Part shown: one piece after another, positions 1-10,622 of the stretch | Position numbering within the stretch: position 1 is the stretch's first letter | Layout: each line of letters starts with the position of its first letter | Assembly: GCA_030280995.1 (NCBI GenBank) | Contig: JASXTE010000002.1 | Coordinates: 24,773,683 to 24,837,682, forward strand | Direction of reading: 5' to 3' | From: Hemileia vastatrix | Lineage: Eukaryota; Basidiomycota; Pucciniomycetes; Pucciniales; Zaghouaniaceae | DNA length: 64,000 bases | Notes under the pieces: generated by a model | The model's database searches: none | Seen by the model: only the letters and a program-made list of their open reading frames with translations | What the model was told of the DNA's origin: nothing | Translations under genes and position numbers: made by a program

Positions 1-818
1 TGGGTGTAATTGAAAACATTGCTCTTCGGAGTGCTTGGTTTTTGGGTTGTGACGGCCATTGGAACAGAATTCATAGGACTTCTTATCGACGGCTTTGAGA
101 GCTTTAAAGGATTCAGGAGTAGAGATATCACAGTGTTCCAGCTGATATTTGTTGAGGGCTAGCACCAGTTTGTTTATAGTGATTGATTCATTTCTGGCAA
201 AAACATTATTGGTAAGAGCATCACAGAGAGAGGAGAACTCTGATGGGAGACGGAACAAAAAATAAGAGGCAAGAAGGTTTTCCTTGAGTTTGATGCCAAC
301 AGCCCCAAGGTCTGATTCGAGGGACTTGATTAGCTCAATGTACTTGGTAGCATCGCCGGGTTAGGAGACAAGAGCAAAACGTTGGAAGACACGCATTTGG
401 TTGGCTTCGCTAGTGGAATGGTAGTGATCAGATAAGGCCTTCCAAAGGAGGTGAGGGTGTCTTTCAGTGGTAGTATTAAGAAAGCACTGGAGATGGTATC
501 CATCCATGTATTGAGTGATAGCACCAAGGGCCTTTTGAAATGGCAAACGATAGTTCTCGATTTTTACATCATCTTCTTCAGAAGGAGGACCTTGATTGAG
601 GACAACAATATCAAAGGTATTATTTTGAAGGAAAAGGCTGCGCATTCGGTACGACCAAATTTGATAGTTTTCCTTAGTCAACAGAGGGATTCCACTGTTG
701 CCTTGGGGTGCAGAGGTAGAGTTAATGATATTTTCCATTTTTGGTAAAGATAGATCTTGGTATAGATTTAGATACGTGAATAGGGGATTTTAGTGGATAG
801 ACTCCGGTCTCATAATCT
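1..818 (-). mobile_element. second tandem copia copy, 5' internal end (cut by window)
   Basis: This stretch repeats 4828-5645: the primer-binding site, the gag start at 738 and the same in-frame gag stop at 361-363. It continues past the left edge. A shared internal stop shows that both copies derive from one already damaged element. Confidence 0.92.
361..738 (-). pseudogene. copia gag N-terminus, second tandem copy
   Basis: A 125-residue open stretch identical to 5188-5565. It ends at the same TAA (361-363), after which the gag frame resumes and runs off the left edge. It covers the copia gag LTKENYQIWSYRM region, a typical fungal copia N-terminal motif. Confidence 0.85.
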
Positions 819-1518
819 ATCAGAGATACCTTAAGTGGAATGAAAAGATATAAGTGCTAGCTTAATATCAGAAATGGAACGAGTATTTGAAAAATACACC
901 TTAAGTGGAATGAAAAGATATAAGCGCTAGCTTAATATCAGAAATGGAACAAGTATTTGAAAAATACCTGAATTGAGATGGGATCAGTCATAAGATCTAA
1001 ATACAATAAGGAAACTAGAGAAGAAAAAACACCTTAAGTGGAATGAAAAGATATAAGCGCTAGCTTAATATCAGAAATGGAACAAGTATTTGAAAAATAC
1101 CTATAATCAAAGTAACACAATGTGAGATGACGTAGAGGATTTGTAAAGGGTAAGGGCCAAGAAGAACGTACCTGAATTGAGATGGGATCAGTGAGGAGGA
1201 TAGACTTGAAGAGCTTCCTTAAATACACTAGATTCCATTCTCAATTCAGGTCGATAACAATGGAGTAGATACAAGGATAGAGCACAAAAGACATAGGTAA
1301 TCTCCTTTCTGAGTACAAGTAGATGCAATTTACACACAACTCAACAATTAGTTTGTTGAGTATAAGTTAGTATCAGTGCGAGGACTATAGTAATAAAGGC
1401 ACTTGGTAGTAAGAGATGTAGCGTAAACTCAGGTAACAACAAAAGTACGTTATTGAGGATAAGTTCGAAATAGTAAAGGATTAAAACAATGTAGACTCAG
1501 GGATTCAATTTTCTAACA
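819..1518 (-). repeat. copia LTR shared by two tandem element copies
   Basis: It serves as 3' LTR of the element at 819-6345 (polypurine tract at 1519-1528). It is also the 5' LTR of a second copy, because 1-818 repeats the primer-binding site and gag found at 4828-5645. Confidence 0.9.
828..1100. repeat. 70-bp repeats inside copia LTR (also 5655-5927)
   Basis: Three near-identical 70-bp units lie at 828-897, 898-967 and 1031-1100. Each begins ACCTTAAGTGGAATG and contains GCTAGCTTAATATCAG. Units 1 and 2 abut; unit 3 follows after 63 bp. A second motif, CCTGAATTGAGATGGGATCA, also recurs. The same array is present in the other LTR. Confidence 0.9.
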
Positions 1519-4500
1519 CCCCCCCTGCGTGAGTTTACATTTTTTTTTTAAACCACAGGCAGAAACAAAGGTGGAGAGATTCTTGTTGGGAGTAGATTTG
1601 GTAAGGGAATCAGCTAGCATTTGGTCTGTAGACACGTAAGGAATTTTAATAACATTAGCAGCCACTTGTTCTCTAATCCAATTGTGTTGAACTTCGATGT
1701 GTTTGGTTCTGGCTTGAAATACTGGATTGTTGGTTAATGCAATTGCTCCTTGATTGTCACCATAGAGAAGGGTTGGTTTGTCAATAGAGATTCCTAGAGA
1801 GGTGATGAGTGATCGGAGCCAAATGGCCTCTTGACCAGCAGTGCAGCAAGATTTATACTCAGCTTTGGAGGCAGATAGAGCAACTGTTGGTTGTTTCTTA
1901 GACTTCCATGAGATGGCAGCACCATTTAAGAAGAATAGGTAACCTGAAGTCTAGCGTCGAGTAGAGGGGCAACCAGCCCAATCAGAATCGGCAAATCCAA
2001 TTGGTAATGAGTAAGAATGGTGGCCGATGGGTAACAGAGGATTTTTACAAGATTTGTTACCATATTGAAGGGATAAATCGTACGTTCCAGCCAAGTACCT
2101 CATTACATGCTTGAAGGCTATCCAGTGATTAATGCCAGGTTTTTCGAGATGTTGCGATAGTTGACTGACTGCAAAGGAAAGATCTGGTTGGGTACACTGG
2201 ACCAAATAGTTTAAGGAACCAACTGCACTAGGATAGTTGATTTGAAGTTTTTCAAACTCTGAGATTTCCTCGGGAGTGGCTGGCAGAAGATGTAAGTGTG
2301 GAAGTAAAGGAGTAGTGACAGGTTTACATTCAGATAATTGATATTCTCTTAGCAAATTAAGACAGTAAGAGGGTTGTGACAGGCTGATATAATTTTCATT
2401 TCTGTTCCGCATGATCTTCATGCCCAGGAAAAAATGTGCTTCACCCAAATCATCCATGTTGTATCGAGAAGAAATAAGTTTTTTGAAGTGAGTAACATCT
2501 TTTCTGAATATGGCCATTTCATCAACATGTAAATAAACATAGGTTGAATTCGTTTTGTCAGATGAAATAAACAAGCAAGGGTCTGCTGCTGAAGGGAAGA
2601 ATTTAATGGAGGTAAAAAACATATTTATTTCTTTAGACCAACAATGTGGGGATTGTTTTAAACCATAAATTGATTTCTTTAGCTTGAGCACAGGATTTTG
2701 GAAGTCTGAAGTGGTAACGACACCATTAGGTACCTTCATATAAACTTCTTCTTCAAGGACTCCATGAAGGAATGCCCTCTTGACATCCATATGGTGGAAT
2801 TCAAGACCTTGTAAAGCAGCAAGTGCCACAAGAGTTCGGAACGTAGTCAGTCGACCTGTTGGGGCGAAGGTATCAAAATAATCAATGCCTTGAAGTTATG
2901 AAAATCCCTGGGCACATAATCGGGCCTTGAATTTTGATATTGTGCCATCATGTTTTTCTTTTACTTGAAATACCCAGGTGGAACCAATTACTGAAGCATT
3001 TAATGGTTTCTCACAAATGTCCCATACTTTATAGGAGGACATGTTATTGAGTTCACTTGCAACGGCCTTTTCCCATTCAGTTCCATATAGACTGTTAAGA
3101 GCAGAGTGATATGTTTTAGGAACAGGGACATCAACAGCCTTAGTGGCATTGTTAGTCAGGAGTGCTACATTTTTCCTTTGTCGAGGATGATTTATAATGT
3201 TGGAGCTTGATATTGAGGAGTCAATATTGTGGGGAGGTGGTGCATTGGTATAAGTGTAACGATCTTTCACATAGGTTCGATTGTTTTTTGAAAATGGTGG
3301 TTCAGAGGGACTTGAGGGAGTAGGAGATGTTGAATCATTTGAGCAACATTCAGAATCTGGGACAGTGTTAGGGGGAGGGGCAGGAATAGGAGGCAGTTCT
3401 TCATTCAGTTCAGGATAGGGAAGGATAACTGGCACATTGGAACATTTATGAAGAGCAGTAAAAGGAAATTGTGATTCATTAAAAATAACATCGTGCAAAT
3501 AAGAAGTTGTTAAAGTGACTGGGTCCATGAGTTTGTACGATGATAATTTTTGATCATAACCAATGAGAATAAGATGTTTAGAAGCATTGTCAAATTTTCC
3601 TTTTCTGAGGTTTTAAGGAATGAGGGCATAGGCACTGCAGCCAAAGGTACGGAGATGATTGATTTTTGGTTACTGTTTGAAGAGAACCTCATATGGAGTT
3701 TTCATAGATTGACTTTTAGTAGGAGTTTGGTTGTGAAGATAAACAGACGTAGTGACTGCCTCAGCCCAGAGTTCAGTAGGCAGATTCCCTTGAAATAACA
3801 TTGCCTTAGCTTTTTCCGTAGTAGTACGGTTGCCTCTCTCAGCAATGGGATTTTTCTGGGGTGAGTAAAGGGAAGTGATGTGCATTTGGATTCCTTCAGT
3901 TTCAAGAAAATTTTGAAATTCACGGTTACAAAACTCTCCACCACCATCATTTACCAGGTTAGCAATTTTTGAGTTAAGTTGGTTTTCAATTAATTTTTTG
4001 AATTTGATAAATACAGATAAAGTATCTGACTTATTCTTTAATATGTATATAAAGTGATAAGAAGAATAAGCATCTGTAAGTTGGTAGTAGTAGTTTCCTC
4101 CTCCAAAAGAAGAAGGACTAATATTGCCACTCAAGTCTGCGTGTATATATTCAAGAGGATGTGTAGCTTTAGGTATAGTACCAGAATACGGTTTATGACT
4201 AATCTTGGCTTTAACTCAACTCTCACAAAATGACTCAATCTCATTGACAGGAAACAAATTAAACTCTTTATTCAGCGTCACCAAGTAATCATGACTAGGA
4301 TGGCCTAACCTGTTATGCCAGGTAGAGTAAGAATCACTGCTTAAGAAGAGAGAGGAATGAGACATACTGAAGTTACCGTCGATGTAGAATAGGTTTCCCT
4401 TGATGGTTCCAGAGAGGAGGGTAGAGGAGTCGATACTTAATTTAAACAAGGAATTGTCGATATTGATGCTAAGTTTTGGAAACACCTTACTAAGGGCAGG

Positions 4501-5565
4501 TAAGCTGATTAGATTGATTTGTAGGGATGGAAAATGAAGACAATCGTTCAAGGTAACTGAGATGCCATTAAAGTTAAGAGAAATGGAACCGTTACCCTCA
4601 CTCATCGTAGAAGAACCATCACCAAACAAGATTTTTGTTTTGAGAGAGGAGTACTTGAAGAAGAGGTCTTGAGAACAGATCATGTGTTTGGTGGCGCCAC
4701 TGTCCAAAACATAACAGTGAGAATTGGCAGCCGGGATAGCTGAAAGGCAAACAGAACTTGTAGGTTGGACTTCCGAGAGGTCCAAGGTTAGGTTGGTTTT
4801 TTGAGAACCAGTTTTCTTTTTTAAATGTGGGTGTAATTGAAAACATTGCTCTTCGGAGTGCTTGGTTTTTGGGTTGTGACGGCCATTGGAACAGAATTCA
4901 TAGGACTTCTTATCGACGGCTTTGAGAGCTTTAAAGGATTCAGGAGTAGAGATATCACAGTGTTCCAGCTGATATTTGTTGAGGGCTAGCACCAGTTTGT
5001 TTATAGTGATTGATTCATTTCTGGCAAAAACATTATTGGTAAGAGCATCACAGAGAGAGGAGAACTCTGATGGGAGACGGAACAAAAAATAAGAGGCAAG
5101 AAGGTTTTCCTTGAGTTTGATGCCAACAGCCCCAAGGTCTGATTCGAGGGACTTGATTAGCTCAATGTACTTGGTAGCATCGCCGGGTTAGGAGACAAGA
5201 GCAAAACGTTGGAAGACACGCATTTGGTTGGCTTCGCTAGTGGAATGGTAGTGATCAGATAAGGCCTTCCAAAGGAGGTGAGGGTGTCTTTCAGTGGTAG
5301 TATTAAGAAAGCACTGGAGATGGTATCCATCCATGTATTGAGTGATAGCACCAAGGGCCTTTTGAAATGGCAAACGATAGTTCTCGATTTTTACATCATC
5401 TTCTTCAGAAGGAGGACCTTGATTGAGGACAACAATATCAAAGGTATTATTTTGAAGGAAAAGGCTGCGCATTCGGTACGACCAAATTTGATAGTTTTCC
5501 TTAGTCAACAGAGGGATTCCACTGTTGCCTTGGGGTGCAGAGGTAGAGTTAATGATATTTTCCAT
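1513..5565 (-). pseudogene. copia gag-pol polyprotein, disrupted
   Basis: Gag starts at 5565 (MENIINSTSAPQG). It has the fungal copia cysteine box (FCSNGRHNPKT..H..EQCFQLHP), then a protease with DSGATKHM near 4700. Integrase follows, with Asp in HADLSG, Asp in VNDGGGEF and Glu in NPIAERGNR. RT (VYMKVPNGV, KKSIYGLKQSP) and RNase H (YGDNQGAIALTNNP) complete it. It reads in one frame, broken by stops at 5188, 4216 (second Cys codon of the integrase zinc site), 3670, near 3612, 2896 and 1951. The RT catalytic YVDD is HVDE here, a second loss of function. The frame ends at TAG within the first six LTR bases. The copy is dead; family assignment is secure. Confidence 0.9.
1519..1528 (-). promoter_or_regulatory. 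copia polypurine tract
   Basis: GCAGGGGGGG in element sense, directly before the TGTTAG start of the 3' LTR. This is the normal plus-strand priming position. Confidence 0.8.
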
Positions 5566-5628
5566 TTTTGGTAAAGATAGATCTTGGTATAGATTTAGAT
5601 ACGTGAATAGGGGATTTTAGTGGATAGA

Positions 5629-5645
5629 CTCCGGTCTCATAATCT
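5629..5645 (-). promoter_or_regulatory. copia primer-binding site, half-tRNA-Met type (also 802-818)
   Basis: Next to the LTR the plus strand reads CCGGTCTCATAATCT, which resembles the anticodon arm of a tRNA-Met(CAT). In Drosophila copia and yeast Ty5 the primer is an internal fragment of initiator tRNA-Met rather than the tRNA 3' end. The loop CTCATAA here looks more like elongator tRNA-Met, which is inference. Confidence 0.6.
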
Positions 5646-6345
5646 ATCAGAGATACCTTAAGTGGAATGAAAAGATATAAGTGCTAGCTTAATATCAGAA
5701 ATGGAACGAGTATTTGAAAAATACACCTTAAGTGGAATGAAAAGATATAAGCGCTAGCTTAATATCAGAAATGGAACAAGTATTTGAAAAATACCTGAAT
5801 TGAGATGGGATCAGTCATAAGATCTAAATACAATAAGGAAACTAGAGAAGAAAAAACACCTTAAGTGGAATGAAAAGATATAAGCGCTAGCTTAATATCA
5901 GAAATGGAACAAGTATTTGAAAAATACCTATAATCAAAGTAACACAATGTGAGATGACGTAGAGGATTTGTAAAGGGTAAGAGCCAAGAAGAACGTACCT
6001 GAATTGAGATGGGATCAGTGAGGAGGATAGACTTGAAGAGCTTCCTTAAATACACTAGATTCCATTCTCAATTCAGGTCGATAACAATGGAGTAGATACA
6101 AGGATAGAGCACAAAAGACATAGGTAATTTCCTTTCTGAGTACAAGTAGATGCAATTTACACACGACTCAACAATTAGTTTGTTGAGTATAAGTTAGTAT
6201 CAGTGCGAGGACTATAGTAATAAAGGCACTTGGTAGTAAGAGATGTAGCGTAAACTCAGGTAACAACAAAGGTACGTTATTGAGGATAAGTTCAAAATAG
6301 TAAAGGATTAAAACAATGTAGACTCAGGGATTCAATTTTCTAACA
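5646..6345 (-). repeat. copia 5' LTR
   Basis: About 700 bp, near-identical to 819-1518. The outer end (TGTTAG in element sense) is sharp because 6346 onward reads as open Gyp-A pol. The inner end is placed just before the tRNA-like primer-binding site; no CA terminus is visible there, so 5646 is approximate by a few bases. Confidence 0.88.
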
Positions 6346-7587
6346 TATTTTTGCAATAAAAAGGTTTGGCGCAATATTAAAAAGTGCGCTAAAGGCTATT
6401 TTATTAAAAATGGGAAGTTATGGAAGAATCAAGCTTTGTCTCCTCAGTTAGTTAATCAAACTAGGGAAGGGAAGGAGAAGATACTCAGGGAGTTACACGA
6501 GAATTTAGGACATAGAGGTCAAGATGAGACTCATTGCAGAGTTAGGGAAAGATTCTTGTGGCCCAACATAAAAAATGAAGTAAGAGATTGGGTTAAATCT
6601 TGTCCTGAATGTCAGCGCAGAAGTTACAGAAAGCCAAAAGAAAAAGGGAGAGCGACGGGCGAGGATACTGTTTTTGATAGGGTCAGTTTAGATGCAGTCC
6701 ATATAAAAGAAGGACGCTTTAAATACTTGGTAGTAGCCAGGGATGATCTATCAGGATGGGTTGAAGCAGCACCGTTGATAAACCTCAAGGCAAGTAATGT
6801 GGCCGAGTTTTTGAAGAAAGAATGGATTTATAGGTATGGGGTAATGAAGATGGTAACCGTAGATGGTGGCACTGTATTTGCGGGAGAATTCCAAGAAGTA
6901 GTAAAAGGTATTGGCACAAAGTTACAATTTGCAACACCATTTTATCCTAAAGCAGAGGGAATGGTAGAAAGAGGGCATCAAGTTATAAAAGATGTGCTAG
7001 TTAAGTTATGTGGAAATAATGGGGCAAAGTGGAAGAACTACTTGCCATTAGTTTTGTTTGCGGACAGGATTTCATTTAAAAGGAGAACAGGGTTTTTGCC
7101 GTTCAAGCTTATGTTTGGTCAAAGTGCAGTATTACCTATTGATCTGGAGGATGGATCTTTCCTAGGATGTGATTGGGATCAAGTGTGCTCAACCGAAGAT
7201 TTAATTCCAGCAAGGGTAGCGCAACTTGAAAGAAAAGACTAGTTTGTGGAGAAAGTGTATGAAAGAATGATGCAGATCTGGGAGAAGTCAGTTAAATATT
7301 GGGATGAGCCCTTAGCGCATAGTTTAAGAAAGCCATTGAACCCAGGAGATTTGGTTTTGGTTTATAATAGAAGTTTAGAAAGCCAATGGGGGGAAATGTT
7401 TTCTGAAAGATGGAATGGTCCTTATAGGATAAGAAAGCAGATAACTGGAGGGTCTTACTTACTGGAGGAATTAGATGGTACTGAGTGGAAGCGGCATGTG
7501 GCCACAGATCAGATCAAAAGATTCTACCCACGGGGTGTTCCAGTGATACAAGATAACCTCCGGAATGAGGAAAAACAACCAGAATAA
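6346..7587 (+). pseudogene. Gyp-A pol: integrase and C-terminal GPY/F domain (5'-truncated)
   Basis: Pol is open from the copia junction. It shows the HHCC zinc site (HENLGHRG ... CPECQRRS) and the integrase core with Asp in DAVHIKEG, Asp in TVDGGT and Glu in AEGMVERGHQ. It ends with the GPY/F module WNGPYRIRKQ. The enzyme would insert retrotransposon cDNA into the genome in the nucleus. One TAG at 7240-7242 interrupts the frame; the same position in copy 2 is GAG. The stop at 7585 is natural. Gag, protease and RT were separated by the copia insertion and lie outside the window, so only this fragment can be judged. Confidence 0.92.
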
Positions 7588-7609
7588 TACCTCCGGGAAG
7601 AGGTTAAAC
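7557..7609 (+). other. paired CCTC/GAGG stem-loops at end of Gyp-A pol
   Basis: CCTC-CGGAAT-GAGG-AAAAAC at 7557-7576 and CCTC-CGGGAA-GAGG-TTAAAC at 7590-7609 flank the pol stop codon. The pair recurs in Gyp-A copy 2 (52,746-52,797) and, singly, in Gyp-B and Gyp-C. See findings. Confidence 0.6.
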
Positions 7610-7986
7610 TAATAAGTTATGTTAAGTTTGGTTTTTCTAAGAGGACTCACAGGAGGCTTTGACACAGTTGTGACGGATAGAGGGCGCTAACTGGAAGTTA
7701 GCCGGACTATGGTTGAACAGGCAACTGGCATAAGCGCTTAGATGAGGGCGTAGAGGAAAATGAAATCTTATATATTTTCATTGTTAGAGGGGACATGACC
7801 AAATAGGTAATTGGATTAAAGGAGATGTGTACCATGTAAACGCAAAAGAAGCTGGGAATTTAGCCAATGGGTTAACTAACCAGGAGTGGAATAGCGATTT
7901 ATAGATGGGGGGCTCTACAGTTCAATTCTTATTTTACATGGGTTTACAGTTTTTTAAAGAAAGAAGAGGGAGCAAAGTTAGGTGCT
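7610..7986. other. Gyp-A spacer between pol and antisense gene B
   Basis: No gene seen. The sequence is conserved in Gyp-A copy 2 (52,798-53,300), where about 85 bp extra is present. It is probably untranslated sequence shared by the convergent sense and antisense transcripts. Confidence 0.5.
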
Positions 7987-8924
7987 CTAAAGGTATGGAA
8001 TACAGGTGTAATAAAATAGCGCCATCTCTAAAAAGATTATTTGAAGGCATAGCATGAAAAATATACGAAGACTATGCACAGGGAGGATGGACAGAGGAGA
8101 CTCATAAGGAAAAGCGCTAGTGGTTAATTCAGTATCAGGATGAAAGCTAATAGGATATCCTTTCCAGTCTTCAGGCATGACGAAGTGACCGGGATCTGCG
8201 GGGAATCCAAGAATAGTCGTTGAGCTGATTTTGTTCATTAGTTGACCTATCATTTCTATATGAGTATAGCGAGCTTCAAGTTCAGCGTCAGAAAAAGCTG
8301 GTGCGTTATTGTAGGATAGGGACATAGCTTCATATATAAGACAAAGTCTGGAAAACATTCGCATGGAATGGACAAAGGGTAAAGGAATGGGAACCCATCC
8401 CAAGGAGATGGATTCATTGAAGCCTGACAGGAAGTTAGTAAGCAAGAAGAGCATAAGTATAGTAAAGGATACTTACTTGCTAATAAGTTTTGTGGGCGCG
8501 CTGAGGGTGAAGTAACAGTAACCGCGTCAGGAGAAGCTGTAGGGGAGCCTGAGCGCATGGAAGCACTGGAACTTGGAGGGGGAGAAAGTGTAGCACAAGG
8601 CTGTATGGATATTTTGCGCCTGGGAAAACTAGGAAGTGATGGCAACTCATAAGGAACATTATTATTATTAGTGGAAATAGTGGGACTAGTGGTGGTAATT
8701 ATAGGAGAGCTACTAGTAGAGCTAGGTGGAAAGCAAATATAACCAGTAGGCTGAAGAGTATTCTGGTTAAGGGAGGTATTGCAAGTTTTTTGGTATCTAA
8801 AGCAATTATCACAGGCATGTCTGAAAGAGGCATACCCCCGAGGTCTAGAAAATGTACAGTTAAAGTTACGGCGATTGCAAAATGAGCAAGCTTGATCTCT
8901 GGGAACTGTGCGATATTGAGTCAA
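7987..8924 (-). CDS. Gyp-A antisense gene B, Zn2Cys6-like protein, one intron
   Basis: Exon 1 is 8924-8477 and exon 2 is 8423-7987. The 53-bp intron has a GTAAGT donor, a TTACTAAC branch site and a CAG acceptor, and splicing keeps the frame (about 294 residues). Residues 13-50 carry six cysteines spaced C-x2-C-x6-C-x14-C-x2-C-x6-C (ACSFCNRRNFNC, then ACDNCFRYQKTC). This is the count and half-spacing of a fungal binuclear zinc cluster, but the basic ACDxC half comes second. A Ser/Thr/Pro/Asn-rich middle and a helical C-terminus (SDAELEARYTHIEMIGQL) follow. It lies opposite the retroelement, downstream of pol; copies exist at 53,310-54,178 and, diverged, at 14,923-15,239. DNA or RNA binding is inference. 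The C-terminal end could involve another intron. Confidence 0.72.
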
Positions 8925-9652
8925 GATGTTAGGATAGAGGAAATTCAGGTTATTAGAAGGACTATTTATAGGTTAACAATAGCATTATAAAGAAGTCATC
9001 AGTTGCGCCACGTCTGACTTGAGCGCTGGATGGTTTCTAAGAAGCTAGTAAGAAGCGTTTCTCATAATGAAGAACCCAAGGAAAGATGAATTGTTACAAT
9101 TAAGGAAAAGGCATGTATTGCAAAGGTTTAAAGATTGAAAGAAAGCGCATACATAAATGATGCAGGAGAAGTAATTGCTGTAGCAAAAATCTTAAGTTGT
9201 TATTTTTTATTATTATTTGTGGTTTCATCTTTCATAGGCACTTAGTAGAAGGGTGCACTGCTTAAAGAAAGGATGATATTTTTTTGGGGCAACTCATCTC
9301 GAGGTTGTAGAGTTCTCACAGGAAAGTTAAGTGAAAGTAATAATAAAAATAAATATATATATATTACATTTTTTTACAAGGCTATATACATTACAAGGAA
9401 TAAATACAAAAGAAAATATTTTTTTTAGTATTCTACTTCATCAAAGATTGGGACGCAGAAAGCCCAATCGTTAACAGCTTCTTGCATGTTTTGTTGCAAG
9501 GCAGCTATTAGTTGTTTTCTTTTATTATACTCGGCGCGAGTATAAAACGGAACCTCCTCGAGGAATGTTTCGACGGCCCCAATCATGATATTTATACAAT
9601 GCATGGTCGCATCGTAAGGAGCGCAGGCGATTTGTTCTGCGAATTCCCAGTT
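8925..9652. other. spacer between antisense genes A and B
   Basis: No convincing gene. It would hold the 3' end of gene A and the promoter of gene B. Part of it (about 9180-9260) is recognisable in copy 2 near 54,470-54,520. Confidence 0.45.
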
Positions 9653-10480
9653 TTAAGCCATGGCGGGCTCATCTTCATCTACCACCGGAAAGTTCTTGGT
9701 TGGCCATTCGACCGGAGTGACGGTATTGAAGACCGGCTGCATATCAGTCCAGTCAGGAGTGGGCGAACAAGGAGTAGGATCGGGAGTAGGCATCGTATCC
9801 CAGGTGGGATCTTCTTCCAAGTTAGGAAGGAATAATGGAGTGATAGGAGGCGGAGGTGTTTCAGCATAAGGATTACCTGGCGCATTCTACATAATAAAAA
9901 AAAGAAAAAAAAAGGGGGAAAGAGAGAATGTTAGCGTTGGAAAGGGAAGAAGTAAGATAAAGAAACTTACTGTACTTTCCTCCGAGAAAAGAGATGTAGG
10001 GACAGAAGCAACGCTACTGGGAGTAGGCTCGCGGTAACCAACCTTGGCTTGTTTGTTGCCAGGAGGGGTAGCAGGACCAGGCGCCGGGCGCTTGATGGTC
10101 ATTTGACTCATCATATTTGTTGTAGAAGCATTTGGGTCCAGGCGCGCAACAGTGGGCGGCCCATCGTAACTGCATTTCTTCTTGCGTTGCTTGCAGTAAT
10201 CGAATGACTAGGAATAAAAGAAAAATGAAAAGGTTAGTAACAAATGGGAAGGAGAATGAAGAAAACTTACCGTGAAGAAAGTATTTCCACAGCGGGCTTT
10301 TGAAAAATGACATGGAGTTATGCCATTTTCGATGCAACAAGTGCATCTCGTCCCACCCATCAGTGTGGTTATGGGCGTTGTTGGGGAAGCAGTAGGGGGC
10401 TGAGTGCGCACGAACTGTCAAATAGCGTGCACGATGTTGGCGGTATTTTCAGCGTTAGGAGGGGTTCTTCTAGTATTCAT
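9653..10480 (-). CDS. Gyp-A antisense gene A, permuted Zn2Cys6-like protein, two introns
   Basis: Exons 10,480/10,360-10,271, 10,207-9971 and 9886-9653 join in phase. The introns (63 and 84 bp) have GTAAGT donors, CTAAC branch sites and TAG acceptors. The first methionine (10,480) is followed by an in-frame TGA at 10,418, shared with copy 2, so translation may start at 10,360 (MGGTRC, 186 residues). Cysteines fall in two groups: TRCTCCIENGITPC, like the usual second half of a Zn2Cys6 cluster, then across the intron FDYCKQRKKKC, like the usual basic first half with one Cys changed to Phe. In copy 2 that Phe is Cys. The tail is Pro/Thr-rich and ends acidic (VVDEDEPAMA). Role unknown; a nucleic-acid-binding regulator of the element is a guess. 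Confidence 0.7.
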
Positions 10481-10577
10481 AGTGAAAGACAAAAATAATA
10501 AAGTAAATAAGAAAAGAGAAGAAGAAGATGATGAAGGAAAAGGATAGAAGATGGAGGAAGAAAATGCTGCGAGACGC

Positions 10578-10592
10578 AGGGTATTTATGGGC
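10578..10592 (-). promoter_or_regulatory. TATA-like element of antisense gene A
   Basis: CCCATAAATACCC on the minus strand, about 100 bp upstream of the first ATG and followed by a pyrimidine-rich leader. It lies just inside the 3' LTR boundary, so antisense transcription may start next to the LTR. The matching site in copy 2 is eroded. Confidence 0.45.
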
Positions 10593-10622
10593 TCCTGGGG
10601 ACAGTCGCGAGTAGAGGGAGGA

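Larger units (their letters stand above)
819..6345 (-). mobile_element. Ty1/copia LTR retrotransposon, complete but decayed
   Basis: The LTR at 819-1518 repeats at 5646-6345 (offset 4827). In element sense the order is 5' LTR, primer-binding site, gag, protease, integrase, reverse transcriptase, RNase H, polypurine tract, 3' LTR. Integrase before RT defines copia. The LTR starts TGTTAG in element sense. A 7-G polypurine run directly precedes the 3' LTR. The LTRs differ at about five positions that I noticed. The 5' LTR edge at 6345 falls inside Gyp-A pol, so the element inserted into an older gypsy copy; the other junction is left of the window. Confidence 0.93.

Noticed and set aside
451..747. 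Plus-strand open frame of 98 codons opposite copia gag (also 5278-5574)
   Set aside because: It is the shadow of gag on the other strand; gag has recognised motifs and the frame has none.
9512..9869. Overlapping plus-strand open frames of 69 and 107 codons
   Set aside because: They lie opposite exon 3 of antisense gene A, whose splicing and phase fit; the plus frames have no motif.
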